DNA of 64,000 nucleotides, taken from positions 26,739,233 to 26,803,232 of the forward strand of contig CM053330.1 in assembly GCA_028583605.1 (NCBI GenBank). Reading direction: 5' to 3'. Below, one piece after another: positions 47,500-58,561 of this stretch (position 1 is the stretch's first letter; every line of letters starts with the position of its first letter). A model generated the notes under the pieces. The model was given only the letters and a program-made list of their open reading frames with translations, did no database searches and was not told where the DNA came from. The DNA is from Dastarcus helophoroides. Taxonomy: Eukaryota; Arthropoda; Insecta; Coleoptera; Bothrideridae. The position numbers and the translations under genes were made by a program.

Positions 47500-47880
47500 A
47501 ATTGTGAATTATCTCGTTTATATAAAAAGAAAACATTAAACATTTCAGGTACAAACTCCAAATTTTGAGTAAAAGTAGATATCATAAATAAATTTTAAAA
47601 TATTTATAGTTTTCTTAAAATATTGTCTTAAAATCTGAATTTTGACTTCAAACCCCAAGAAGAACTCCCTGAATTTCCACTTTTTTCGATATTTTACCAA
47701 AAATACAGACATTTTTTAAACGTTTTGATTCCTTTTCCCAAATTTATCTTTAATCCTTCGATTTTTTCTTCGAGATTTGTAAAAATACTTTCACTTGAGA
47801 AACTTTGAAAAAACTAAAAATAATCGTTAACTTTAAAAGCTTTTCAGCAAAATTTAAAGTCAAAATTTGACAAATTTGGA
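47500..47880. repeat. Degenerate low-complexity tract
   Basis: A/T-rich degenerate words, no coding signal. Confidence 0.5.
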
Positions 47881-48588
47881 AACAGGTAGCGATCATTAGC
47901 AAAAGTGCGTATAAAAGGACAAATTACTCCTAAAAAACAACTTAGAACAAGCAGTAACAAAAAACAAAAAATTAAAAACTATAGACTAAATAATGACGGG
48001 ATAAGGAAAAGATATTAAGAAAGAGTGGAAAGAGAAGTAATAAAAACAAAACACATGTGGAAAAATGAGAACTTGGAGCAAATATGGCAGCAATTTAAAG
48101 AAATTATTACAAAATCGGCAGAGGAAGTCTGTAGAATAAGAGCAATAGATAAGGAAAAAAAGCAAACAAGCTGGTGAAATACGGAAATAAAAGAAAATAT
48201 TCAAATTAAAAAGGTTAAGTGGAAGGAATATCTAAGGAAGAAAACAGAAAAGGCCTATAGAGAATACAAACAACAAAGAACAAGGGTGAAAGAAATGGTA
48301 AAGGAAGCTAAGAAAAAATCATGGGAGGAATTTGGACAGAAAATGGAAGATGATAGCAAAGCTAATCAGAAGTTATTTTACAAAGTAATTAAAATACCAA
48401 GAAATAGAAAAAACCAACACAGAAACAAATTAAAAATAAAAATGGAAATATTATGTATGAAAATAAGGAAATAATGAAAACATGGAAAGAATATTTTCAG
48501 GATTTATTAAGCGGGGATGAATACAGTATACAAGAAAATTACGAGTTAGAAAGAAGGACGTTGTAAATGAAGAAGAAAATGAAGAAAA

Positions 48589-48890
48589 GATCGGTGTAGA
48601 AGAAGTTGCAGAGGTTATACGAGATACAAAAAACGGAAAATCAGCTGGGCACGACAACATTACACCGGAAATGTTAAAAACTATGGGAGAACAAGGAACA
48701 ATAATGATAACAGAAATATTCAGGAAAGCATGGATAAAAGGATCGGTGTAGAAGAAGTTGCAGAGGTTATACGAGATACAAAAAAAAATCAGCTGGGCAC
48801 GACAACATTACACCGGAAATGTTAAAAAGTATGGGAGAACAAGGGACAATAATGATAACAGAAATATTCAGGAAAGCATGGATAGAAGGA
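48589..48890. repeat. 152-bp tandem duplication within the LINE
   Basis: GATCGGTGTAGAAGAAGTTG occurs at 48589 and 48741. The second copy lacks a few bases (AAAAAACGGAAAATC against AAAAAAAATC) and ends differently (GATAGAAGG in place of GATAAAAGG). Confidence 0.8.
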
Positions 48891-49123
48891 AATGTGCCAG
48901 AGGACTGGAGGATGGGCATTATTGTACCAATATTGAAGAAGGGGGACAAAAGGCTATGTACAAATTATAGAGGAATTACCCTGCTGAGTGTGGTGACAAA
49001 AATCTACGAACGAATAATAGAGAAAAGGTTAAAAATGGCGATAGAAAAACAGATGAAAGAATCACAAAGTGGTTTTAGAAAAGGCATAAGCACCCAGGAG
49101 CACATATTTACAATCAAGCAATT

Positions 49124-50492
49124 CTGGATTCTGGATTCGTTGTGGGTTGCCTAAAGTTTAGACCAGCACTTAGGCCACCCTTTCCGGGCCCATTGTGCTA
49201 TCCCCGTGATTGAGGTGTACTTGGTCATTCATTCAGCCACCCGACCTTGTTGAGAAACTGAAGAACGTCCCTTGGATGCGCCTCTCTCAAACTGGCCACA
49301 CTAGGCCAGAAGTCTCCCAGCGTGGGTGCTCTGATTGATGCTAGTGCAAGGCAGTACACTCTCATCTTCTTCTAAACATCCTCTGCATTTCGGGTCGTTT
49401 ATAATTCCCATTCTGTGGAGGTGTTTGTTTAATCGACAGTGACCTGTCCATATCCCCACAAGTTTCCTGATATTATTCCTTGTGAGTTGTAGGCATAGTT
49501 TTGCCCTTTCCCTGCACGGCATTCTAATGAATGCGTGAGTTTGTCGGCATGTTGCTATTGATGCCCATAACGCTTTGTGTTCACGATAAATTTCTTCGTT
49601 AAGTAGGGATCTTACGGTTGATCTCGCCAGGGGAAAGGTTGGTTCTGGTCCAACGAATTGTCCCTCCGAACCTATCCTTACCAGTTTGTCAGCGCATTCG
49701 TTTCCCTCTTTCTTAGAATGCCCTTTGATCCATATTAGATCAATTGCATTCTCTTGTGATAGACGTTCTAGAGCTAGGTGGCAGTTCCATATCAGCACTG
49801 AGTTTGTTTTCACATTCCTCAGGGCCTTAAGGGTTGCCTGGCTGTCCGTCTTTATTTGGACACATTTTCCTGTAATGTTCAATTGCGTCATTTGTTCGGC
49901 GCTATATAAAATTCCTAATATCTCCGCTTGAAAGATTGTTGAATATTTATCTAGCTTAATACTTACATGTAGGTTCAGGTCTTCCGAGAAGATGCCTGTC
50001 CCAGTGCCCGTATTTGTTTTCGATCCATCCGTGTATATATTTACGTCTGGTATCCTTGCTTGTACTTCATCCATTTTTATACGGTATGATTTTGTGAAGT
50101 TATATTTCACCGGTAGATGGTCCATCGGCGCCCCAGAATAGGTACCTTTTGGATCGCCCCCTCCATTATGCGCTGGTGACCCACCATTTTACCTACCGTA
50201 TTCCACATTCCTTCTGCTCGCAAACGGAGAGCAGAAGCCTGTGCCGCTCCCTCAAGAAATATATCGAGAGGTGCCAGGCACAAGATCGCCTCCATTGCCG
50301 CTGTTGGAGTGGATTTCATTGCTCCTATCACTGCCAAACACGCCAGTCTCTGGATGTGATTTGGCTTTTGTTTTATAGTGGTGCACTTTGTCTTTGGCCA
50401 CCAAACTATAACTCCGTAGCTTACAATTGGTCTGATGACTGCCAAAAGGTCATAGCCAAATAGCCAAAAGGTCATCTTAGGGGATAACCCCC
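49124..50492 (-). mobile_element. 5'-truncated LINE with RNase H, nested insertion
   Basis: The duplicated target ATCAAGCAATT stands at 49113-49123 and 50493-50503. The insert runs on the - strand and holds the 3' part of ORF2 of an R1/Jockey/I-type LINE, ending with short GAATCCA repeats in place of a poly(A). The host LINE reads on across the site (IFTIKQ, then LTERATATN) once the insert is taken out. Confidence 0.88.
49301..50475 (-). pseudogene. LINE ORF2 C-terminal part (end of RT and RNase H)
   Basis: Upper frame (50107-50475): RPIVSYGVIVWWPKTKCTTI, NHIQRLACLAVIGAMKSTPT, LAPLDI: the region after the RT fingers typical of Jockey/R1-type LINEs. A frameshift near 50110 joins it to the lower frame (49301-50125), which is a complete RNase H1 domain: YTDGSKTNTGTGTGIF (first D), FQAEILGILYSAEQ (E), IKTDSQATLKAL (D), LIWIKGHSKKEGNECADKL (H and final D), all four carboxylates present. 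It ends with a CCHC-like LTGHCRLNKHLHRMGI-type tail (here IWTGHCRLNKHLHRMGI, DPKCRGC). The 5' part is missing. Confidence 0.87.
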
Positions 50493-51589
50493 ATCAAGCA
50501 ATTAACAGAAAGAGCAACGGCTACCAACAGAGAAATATACATGGCTTTCGTGGATTTAGAAATGGCTTTTGATAGAGTACCAAGGCAAATTATGTGGAAA
50601 ATTCTGGAGGAGAGAGGAGTAAGTAAGAATTTAATAAGAGCCGTGCAAAGTGTATATAAAGAAAATAAAAATTACATAAGAACCGATAATATGCAGTCAG
50701 AGGAATTTGTAGTGAATAATGGTTTGAGACAAGGAGGAGTTTTAAGTCCAACATTGTTCACTATAATAATGGATGAAATAACAAAAGAAACATGACGTAG
50801 AACGCATAAGATGCAAGTTGGATACAGAAAACTTAAGGCAGTAGAAGTGACCGAATGTTTATTTGCGGATAATCTTATGATATGCGCAACGAACGAGAAA
50901 AAGCTACAAGAGAATTTAAATATATGGAAAAAAGAAATATTAAAATAAATGCAAGAAAAACAAAAGTAATGGTAATTGGAAAAGAAGACAAAACAATTGA
51001 TGTGAAAATTAGTGGAGCCAAAGTAGAATAAGTCAGTTTATTTAAAAATTTAGGAGTAATTATTGATGAAACAGGGGATATGGAAAATTACCGAAAGAGT
51101 AAATAGCGCCTCCAGAGTGTACCATGCATTGAAGCAGACTTTCATCGGAAAGAATGAAATATCAAGAAAAACAAAAATGACTGTATATAAAACAATATTC
51201 AGACCAACACTGATATATGAAAGTAAAAGTAAGGTATTGCCAGCAAGGATGATGAGTAAAATTCAAGCAATGGATATGCTAAGAAAAAATAGAAGAAAAG
51301 CAATTGAAATGGTTCGGCCATCTTTGCAGAATGAAGGATAAAAGACCGGTAAAGCAGATATGGGAGGCAAAAAGTTTAGGCAAACGAGCACGAGGAAGAC
51401 CTAAGAAGATATGGAATGACGAAATAGTAAAAGTTCTGAAAAAACACAACATGGAATGAAAAGAAGCGAAGAAACTAGCAGAAAATAAGAAGAAATGGGC
51501 TAGAGTTGTATATCAAACAAGATAATATGAGTTACCTTTACACCTATTAGCGGTAGAAAAGGTTTTGATTACATATGTATATAATTTGC

Positions 51590-52080
51590 CAACTTCGAAG
51601 GTGTAAACTCAGAAGAAAATCGAAGTTTTGTAAAAAAATTCAGAATTTACTAAAAAATCATTAATTTTGTTTAGAGTTTAAATTCGAAATTTTCAGAAAA
51701 GAAAAACCAAACTTTGAATTTAAATTTGAAATATTTGACAAAAATTATTAAACGTTTCAAGTATATAAACTCGAAATTTTGAGCATAAATTTGTAATTTA
51801 ATACAAACTTATTTATAATTTTGTTGAATTGAAGTTTTTTCAAACGTTTTGATTTGTTTTTGTTATTTGAATTCGATTTTTCCTTCAGAATTTGTAAAAA
51901 TACGTTAACTTGGAATTTTGAGAGACTCCGTGAAAAATTAGAAATCAAAAAACAATCTTCAAAAAGTTGAGAAACTTTTTAAGACAAAGTTTAAGGGAAA
52001 AGCTAAATTTAAATGCGTAAACTTAAAATTTTCAAAAGAAAATCGAAATTTCAGCAACATTTTTTTTGTTTTTTTAGGTG
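51590..52080. repeat. Degenerate low-complexity tract
   Basis: A/T-rich degenerate words with AAATTTTGAGC-like cores. No coding signal. Confidence 0.55.
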
Positions 52081-52544
52081 TACCACTCTTACAACCGTTT
52101 TTGTAAAATCTTTTGTCCCGAAATTTTGCCATCCTGGACCTGCCAACACTAATACTATCTGAAAAAAATCTTAAAACAATGAACATATTAATTGCTTAAA
52201 GAATTTGAATTTCGCGATAAGATTTTTATGCCCTGCGGGTACAATATAAAAAAACTTTTCAACAAATAACTTCAAAAAGCACGTAGATTTCTATTTCGAC
52301 GAGATAAATTTAATATTTTTGATGAAAAACGAAGTATCAGTACGCATAACAAACACACGAAATAAGAAATGATGATATGAGTTCGCTTTTCTGTTTCAGG
52401 CTTCACAAAACAGTAATATGCCTCAATACGTTTCAAATTGTAGGGGAATTGAAGCTCAAATTTCCAATTAGAATGTCATTTCGTAAATAATAATTCGAAA
52501 CAGTTCATTGTTTATGAAAGTTTATCTTCCGCTTTTTCTTCCAG

Positions 52545-52667
52545 TCTCATGGAGAAAACGACGTGGCCTTATCGAAATATAAAATTGCCGTTCAGCATAA
52601 GCCCGATTCTGTGGCTTTGTGGAATAATATTGGAATGTGTTTCTACGCAAAACAAAAATATGTAGCT
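52545..52667 (+). CDS. BBS4: BBS4 exon e (TPR)
   Basis: The acceptor is TTTCTTCCAG ending at 52544 and the donor GTAAGT at 52668. The 41 codons read SHGENDVALSKYKIAVQHKP then DSVALWNNIGMCFYAKQKYV-A. The motif P-[ED]-S-x-x-LWNNIGMCF is a hallmark of BBS4. It is phase 0 at both ends. Confidence 0.93.
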
Positions 52668-53049
52668 GTAAGTATAAATAACATTTCGCATTTCATAAAA
52701 AATCAGTTAATTATCTTCAATACTTTCGTCGTGTTATCATAACAAAAACAAGTCTGTCCTAAATCAAAACAAACCTTTTTTACTTAAAAAAGGATAAGAT
52801 GTCTGGCACGATGACATTAATTTTATTCCGAAGACTTTCGCTATTTCTTAAACGTGTTGAAATTTTTTGATTCGTTGTTAATCAGTACACTTGAGTTAAA
52901 AATATTGGAGGATTTAACAGCGTGAAATTTTTCAAGTCGAATATTGTAGTTCAACTTAAGTCAAATATTTAAAAATGCCAGTCGAATATTCTGAAATGTT
53001 GAGAACAGATATTTTTTAATAGATCTCTAGTGTTCTTTTGATACTGTTT

Positions 53050-55531
53050 AAACAAAAAGTTTAAATTGATTTATTTTTTTAAATTGAGACTTCGAATTCT
53101 AAAAATGGACTTTTTTGGAAGTGCTAACTTTCTCATAACATTTCGTCTTTCGAAAATCAAGTTCAAACTAAAACATTTCATACTTTTGTCGAGCTTTCGA
53201 CTTTTTTTGATAATTATGAAATTATTTTCGGGAAAAAGATTAAAGTTTCGAGATTAGGTGAACATTTTAAGAAAAAAGTTGTAGCTGTTTAAATTTTGAG
53301 AATAAACACCGAGCTTAAAACCAAAATGTCGATAACTTTCAGGGCTTCGAAGCGTACCTGAACCGAAAACCGCAAAAAAAAAAACGTTATTTCTGTCGGA
53401 ACGACAAGTGGAACACATCTGAAAATAAAATATTGATCTATTTTGGTTCAGATTCAAAAGTCCACAATTTACGAAACCTTCAATTTCAATTTTACATTTA
53501 AAGTCTAATTTCAAATTAAAATTTTTGTTTGAGAATTATTATATTATAGTACTGGTGACTATTTTTTTAAAACTTCGATTTTTTTTATTAACATTTTAAA
53601 TTTGAACTTCTTTTTATTTTGTCTTATAAATGTTAGCTTTAAATTTACAATTTTAAATTTTTCAGGAAATACTGACGTATATTTTTAAATATTTCGACAT
53701 TTGTCACCAGTATTTAAATCAAAATTACGCGAATTTTTTTTCTCACAATTTCGAGTTTACACTTTCAATTTTTTCTTGTTATTTCAATTGTTATAACTAT
53801 TGGTGCTCATGTGACTCACACTAACTTTATGTGGGTGGCTAAACTATGGAGAAAAGAAGTAAGTATACCATTTTATTTAGCAAATTTATGCGTTGTCGAA
53901 ATTTGAATTTTAAAATCGGAAAAAATTTTAAATTTTGAGTTTATCAAACTCAAAATTTTAAATTTTGAGTTTATCAAACTCGAAATTAAAAAAAAAAGTT
54001 CAAAGAGAAAGATTAGAAATTTATAAGTCGAATTTAAAGTAGTATAAATTTCACTTTGCATTAAAAACTTTATGTAAAACATTGAAAAGGTATAAAATTC
54101 TTATAACATAAATATTCTCGGCTTTGCAACTCTAAAATTTTGAGAAAAAGTCCAAATTAAAGAAAAAAGAATTATAAGTTACCTAACAGATTTATAAGAA
54201 ATTTGGACAAAATGGTCAACATTTCGAATTTAAATTTCGAGAAAAAAATTCGAACTTTAAGATAAAGGTCAAAATTTTGAGATTCAAAGCCAAAATCTCT
54301 AAAATTAGTCTAGATTTCGAGTTTTACATCGAAGTCTTAGAAAAAAATATAAGATTCAAGTTTGAATTCAGAATTTTTAGAAGAAAATTTTGAGATTAGA
54401 GAAAAAAATCGAAGAAATAGCTAAAATTTCAAGACTAAGCTCAAATTTTTTGAAAAGTTTTTCTTTAATAAATCAAAGTTTTCTCTAAATATTTTGACTT
54501 TAACCTTTAATTTCAAACCTAACCACCGCATTTTCAGAAAAAAAGTTTAAAAGTCCAGAAAAGCGTAAAAATTAAAAAAATGAACTTAAAGTTAATGAGA
54601 AATTATGAGAAAAATTCGAACATTTCAAGAAAAACTTTAAGTTCATAATTTTTTTGCTATAAACTTTTGAGTTTGTGAATGTCAAGTTTGGACATGGAAT
54701 TTTGATTAATTTTCGAAAATTTCGAGACTAAAAGTGGAAATGATTTTTTTTTAATAATGTTTCAACTTTGCTACAAACTTTTGAGTAAAAACTATTTTTT
54801 TATAAATTTGGACTTTTACCCACTGTATTAGTAACAAAAAATTATTAAACTCGAAAATACCAGAAGTTTCTTAGTCTTCAATTTTTGTTAAAATTTGTAT
54901 TTTTTTGTCAAAATGTTCAGTTTGACATTTAAATTTTTACTTTTTTGCTAATATTTCTACTTTAGTCCGACTTAAACTTCAGACTATCGAGTTTTCTCGA
55001 AATTTTGAGTTCTAAGATCGAAACTTCAACTTAATTAGGAATTTTCTACCTTAATTACTTAGGAAATTTGACTTTAATCACAGAATTTCGAATTAAAACA
55101 TACTGAATTTTTGACTTTAATCGCCATATTTCGAGAAAAAAGTTTTTGGAAAAAAAATTGAAGTCTATCAATTTGCGAGTTTAAAAATGTCCACTCGGAA
55201 AAAATCTGAAATTCTCAACGATTTGCTTAGAAATTTAAAGTTTTTAGATGAATGGAAATCTTATTATTAAAGTTTAAATTTTAAAAAACGTTTTTCACTT
55301 TCGATCCAAATTTGGACAATTTCAAAAAATGTTCATATATTTCTCTTCAAATTTGGGGATTTTTATCTTTTATAAACTAAAAATTTTAAATTTGGACTTG
55401 GGATTTTCAGAATATAGTAAAATTTTGAAAATAATCTGGAAATGTCTCCTCCAAATTTCCTGAAAACTTCGAAATTTTGATAAAGGTTTTGTTAACTGAT
55501 TATGCTTTATCTCGTAATTTTAACTTTTTAT
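53050..55531. repeat. Degenerate low-complexity tract
   Basis: 2.5 kb of the AAATTTCGA/TTTTGAG type, A-rich in the first part and mixed later. Near 53340-53410 a segment (GAACCGAAAACCGCAAAAAA then GTTATTTCTGTCGGAACGAC) matches one at 57130-57240. A direct 28-bp repeat (AATTTTGAGTTTATCAAACT) occurs at 53932 and 53960. Confidence 0.6.
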
Positions 55532-56374
55532 TTAATATTTCTTAGGCAAGTAGAATACAACCTTGACTGCAAATTTATGCAGCCCCCCAGGCGTGTTTAG
55601 TGAATCATAGGTAGCTGAACCACCAACAGTTGAAACACGGCCACCTAGCGAAGCGGTTGCTCTTTAGGAAAGTTTCCAGAAGACAAGAATTCTAATGCAC
55701 AGACCAATAGGTTTGAACATTTATTAGATTTGAAGTTTGGAAACCAAAGACCGGTTTCGATCTTGTTCGATATCGTCGCCAACGATTAATGGCGAATAGG
55801 TGGCGGTAGTCTGAGAGTCACACGCTTGACGTTCGTTGATTCTTTAGTACTTACTTGTTGGGACATTTGTTAGCATTCGAGTTGGATATACCAAACTGAC
55901 GAGATCTAACAAGATCGAATCGGTATTTTTTTTCCAAACTTCGAATCTAATAAATGTTCAAACCTATTGGTATGCGCATTACAATTCTTGTCTTCTAGGA
56001 ACTTTCCTAGAGAGCAACCGCTTTGCTAGGCGGTAGTGTTTCAACTGTTGGTAGTTCAGCTATCTATGATTCACTATACACGCCTGGAGGGCTGGATGAA
56101 TTTGCAGTCTAGGTTGTATTCTACTTGCATACGACATTGTTGGCGATGGCCATAGTTTTCTTTATGGGCCAATAGGTGGCGGTAGTCTGAGAGTCACACG
56201 CTTGACGTTCCTTGCTTCTTTAGTACTTACTTGCCGGGACATTTGTTAGCATTCGAGTTGGATATATCAAACTGACGAGATCTAACAAGATCGAAACCGG
56301 TCTTTGGCTTTCAAACTTCGAATCTAATAAATGTTCAAATCTATTGGTCTGTGCATTAGAATTAATATTTCTTA
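55532..56374 (+). mobile_element. Hammerhead-type insertion, family c (tandem plus inverted arm)
   Basis: Flanked by an exact 13-bp duplication, TTAATATTTCTTA (55532-55544 and 56362-56374). A unit of 376 bp starts twice in the + direction (CTGACGAGATCTAAC at 55896 and 56272; GGCGGTAGTCTGAGAGTCAC near 55802 and 56176). The left part (55545-55775) is an inverted copy of the same unit (compare GACAAGAATTCTAATGCACA with 55965-56000 inverted). As in family a, the inverted arm lies 5' of the ribozyme-sense units. No open frame. Confidence 0.85.
56267..56307 (+). ncRNA. Hammerhead ribozyme motif, family c
   Basis: TCAAA (stem I), CTGACGA, GATC-TAACAA-GATC (stem II), GAAA, CCGG between A and U (stem III palindrome), C17, TTTGG (stem I, five pairs with one G-U). 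Core complete. The unit copy at 55890-55930 has the same 5' half but a deletion after GAA; the inverted copy (55741-55775, -) keeps GAAACCGGTC and TTTGGTT but has a damaged CTGACGA box. Confidence 0.78.
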
Positions 56375-56379
56375 TTTAG

Positions 56380-57250
56380 ATTTTAATTTTTACGGTTTTT
56401 TCTAAAATTTTGATATTCTAAACCAAATGCAGTTTTTTTTCAAAAATGATGACTTGTCTTAATATTTACGCTTTAATTTTTAAATTAGAATTTATAAAAG
56501 ACTTTGTACTCAGAATTACCAAAAAGAGTTGTAATCTTGAAAAGTTTTTATTGAATTTAAACTGCTTTTTGAACTGAATTTCTGAATTTCTGAATTTTTA
56601 ACAAAATTCTGAAATTGTTATTTTTCTATTATATTCGTTCATAATTCATTTTTGTTTACCTTTGTTGTTCGCCTAAAATTTTGAACTTAATAATTGGCCA
56701 CCACTATTATAATTATTAGTTCGAATTTTGTTTTTAAATTCAAAATTTTGATTTTTCATATTATATTGGATTATTTTTTCTTTCTTTTTTTCAAAATATC
56801 GTCGTTTATTCTGAATTTTTTTTTATTTTGTAATTTTTTATCACTCTAAGATTTTTTTCACAAATTTCGATTTATGTTTCAAACTTTCACACAAATTCAT
56901 ACAACTTTTGGTTTAAAATTCCGTTTCAATCAATTTTTTTTAAATTTAGATTACAGGCTCACGATTTCTATAAAATATTGACTTGATACTCAAAATTTCA
57001 ACCTTAATCGAGATTTTAAATTTTGATTTGAATTTTTTCCCTAAATATTCATATATTGGGACTTTTGTTTTTGTTTTCAGTCTAACCGAAATATTTTCTT
57101 TCTTTTAAATAAAAAATTTAAAATAAGTTACTCAGAGCTGAATCGAAAATCGAAAAAAAAAAAAAACATTATTTTTGTCGGAACGAAAACCGGAACCAAA
57201 ACGATTAAATTTTTTTCCGGAACGAAAACCGAAAACTGGAACAAAAAAAA
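56380..57250. repeat. Degenerate low-complexity tract and GGAACGAAAACCG repeat
   Basis: T-rich degenerate sequence to about 57120, then 57130-57250 with repeated CCGGAACGAAAACCG-like words, shared with 53340-53410. No coding signal. Confidence 0.55.
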
Positions 57251-57381
57251 AATAACGATAAATTATGCGGTGTTCTTCATCATAAAATAAGCTACGATAT
57301 TTCCCTTACCCTTATGGTGGTACATGGCTTCTGAAAATGTACCAGCTTTAGTTAATTATGTTGCGATCAAATCTGTTGCAG

Positions 57382-57553
57382 GCGATAAGTTGTCTCAAAC
57401 GCGCCCTGTGGATATCGCCCTTGAACTGGAAGGTGCTTTTCAATCTGGGATTAGTTCATCTTGCAACATCCCAACCTGCTTCCGCCTTCAACTTCTTGTG
57501 CGCTTCAGTCAATCTGAGACCCGATATCGCTCAATCCTTCGCTATACTCGGAT
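57382..57553 (+). CDS. BBS4: BBS4 exon f (TPR)
   Basis: The acceptor is TCTGTTGCAG ending at 57381 and the donor GTAAGT at 57554. It encodes AISCLKRALWISPLNWKVLF, NLGLVHLATSQPASAFNFL and a further partial TPR ending FAILG plus one base. The match to BBS4 (AISCLKRA, DWK/NWK, NLGLVHL) is clear. The following exon must supply two bases and is not in the window. Confidence 0.93.
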
Positions 57554-58266
57554 GTAAGTATGCCTAAATCCCAAATCTCCTGAATTACACCAAGCTTGAG
57601 GGCAATAACTGGGAATCAGATACACCACTTTCGCATCCCAACTGTGACGATACAGATCCAGTTTGATTGAACAGAGAAAGGTGCGGTCGAATTTCACTTT
57701 TAACGGGGTGGAAATAGAAGGTTGTAGGGGTGGGTTACGCTGGGAAATGTTATCCGTGAAAATAACAATACTTCGAGGGTTGATGTGTTGCGAGTTTTGT
57801 ATATCAAGCTATAAATAACGCGGGCATTTCGTGTTGCTTGTGATAAATTATGCTTACGCCTCGGTCGTGTTTAAATATTGCCCTGATGTGGATGTGTAAA
57901 CAAAAAGAAGGCAAAGATCCCCATTATTTTCCTCGTTGATGGGATTAAGAACTTCGAATGCGTTTATTGCGGGACAATGGATGCTTTATGGTGGTTTAGC
58001 TTTGAGGTAAAGGCATTAAAGAGCGTTTTGTAAAGAGAAGGCTGATAATATTTCACCAAATATATAAAAAGATAAAGGAGAATATGTAACAAAGGTTTTT
58101 GTATCAAATTATTTTTTTTATGTATAAATGTTTGTACTACTACAATGTTAGCTCAAGTTTACTCTCCTCTATAAACCTTACTTTTTGAATTGAACTTAAT
58201 AGCATTCAATCATTGATTTTTTTTTCATTACTTATTTGATTTCTCTGTCAATAAAGTTTAATTATT
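57554..58266 (+). other. BBS4 intron sequence after exon f
   Basis: No repeat or gene identified; starts with a consensus donor. Confidence 0.6.
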
Positions 58267-58375
58267 ACTTAAGGCAGTGGTTTTCAACCTGTGGGGCGCG
58301 CCCCCCTAGGGGGGTGCAAGACTGTTGCAAGGGGAGCAAGCAGCTGTTTCCAAAATATCTTTTTCGAATACAAAC

Positions 58376-58420
<45 letters not shown>

Positions 58421-58561
58421 ATATTGTTTTGTAGCCCATTAAATAAATTATAATATCAGTTAAGTATTTATGAAATTAGATTGTTAGAAAAATTAAGGGG
58501 GCGCAACAATATTTTTTTTAAAGGCGGAGGTACAAAAAGGTTGGAAACCACTGACTTAAGG
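58267..58561. mobile_element. hAT-type MITE with (TA)n
   Basis: ACTTAAGG is duplicated at 58267-58274 and 58554-58561, the 8-bp target size of hAT elements. The 279-bp insert starts CAGTGGTTTTCAACCT and ends AGGTTGGAAACCACTG (15 of 16 inverted matches). Inside are G-rich GGGGCGCGCCCCCCTAGGGG and a pure TA run of about 19 units (58380-58417). The open frame across it is not a gene. Confidence 0.9.

Larger units (their letters stand above)
47950..51530 (+). pseudogene. RTE-like LINE, interrupted
   Basis: The coding text begins with a charged segment (EIKENIQIKKVKWKEYLRKK, EAKKKSWEEFGQKMEDDSKA), typical of the linker before RT. It continues with FRKAWIEGNVPEDWRMGIIV-PILKKGDK, NYRGITLLSVVTKIYERIIE and SGFRKGISTQEHIF. 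It stops at 49123, where another LINE is inserted, and resumes at 50493 with MAFVDLEMAFDRVPRQIMWK, GLRQGGVLSPTLFTIIMDEI, LFADNLMICATNEKK (FADN for FADD) and a C-terminal RRKAIEMVRPS region. A 152-bp tandem duplication (48589-48740 and 48741-48890) and several stops are further lesions. Inactive. Confidence 0.85.
5326..57553 (+). other. BBS4: BBS4 gene span (partial, six internal exons)
   Basis: Six exons join in one open frame (113, 95, 163, 154, 123 and 172 nt, about 273 codons), with matching intron phases 2, 1, 2, 0, 0 and 1. The product is a tandem TPR protein with blocks typical of BBS4, such as FRQEGKIQEALESFQTC, ALDPTNYKSLL, ALWNNIGMCFYAKQKYVA, AISCLKRAL and NLGLVHLATSQPASAFNFL. BBS4 is a subunit of the BBSome, the coat-like complex that moves membrane cargo in cilia; in insects it is expected in ciliated sensory neurons and sperm. 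By recalled comparison with the vertebrate protein (about 519 residues), the piece starts near the second TPR and stops in the middle TPRs, so the N-terminus and C-terminus lie outside the window. Introns measure 933, 15721, 21819, 8221 and 4714 bp and are filled with mobile elements. No stop or frameshift is seen, so the gene looks functional. Confidence 0.92.
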
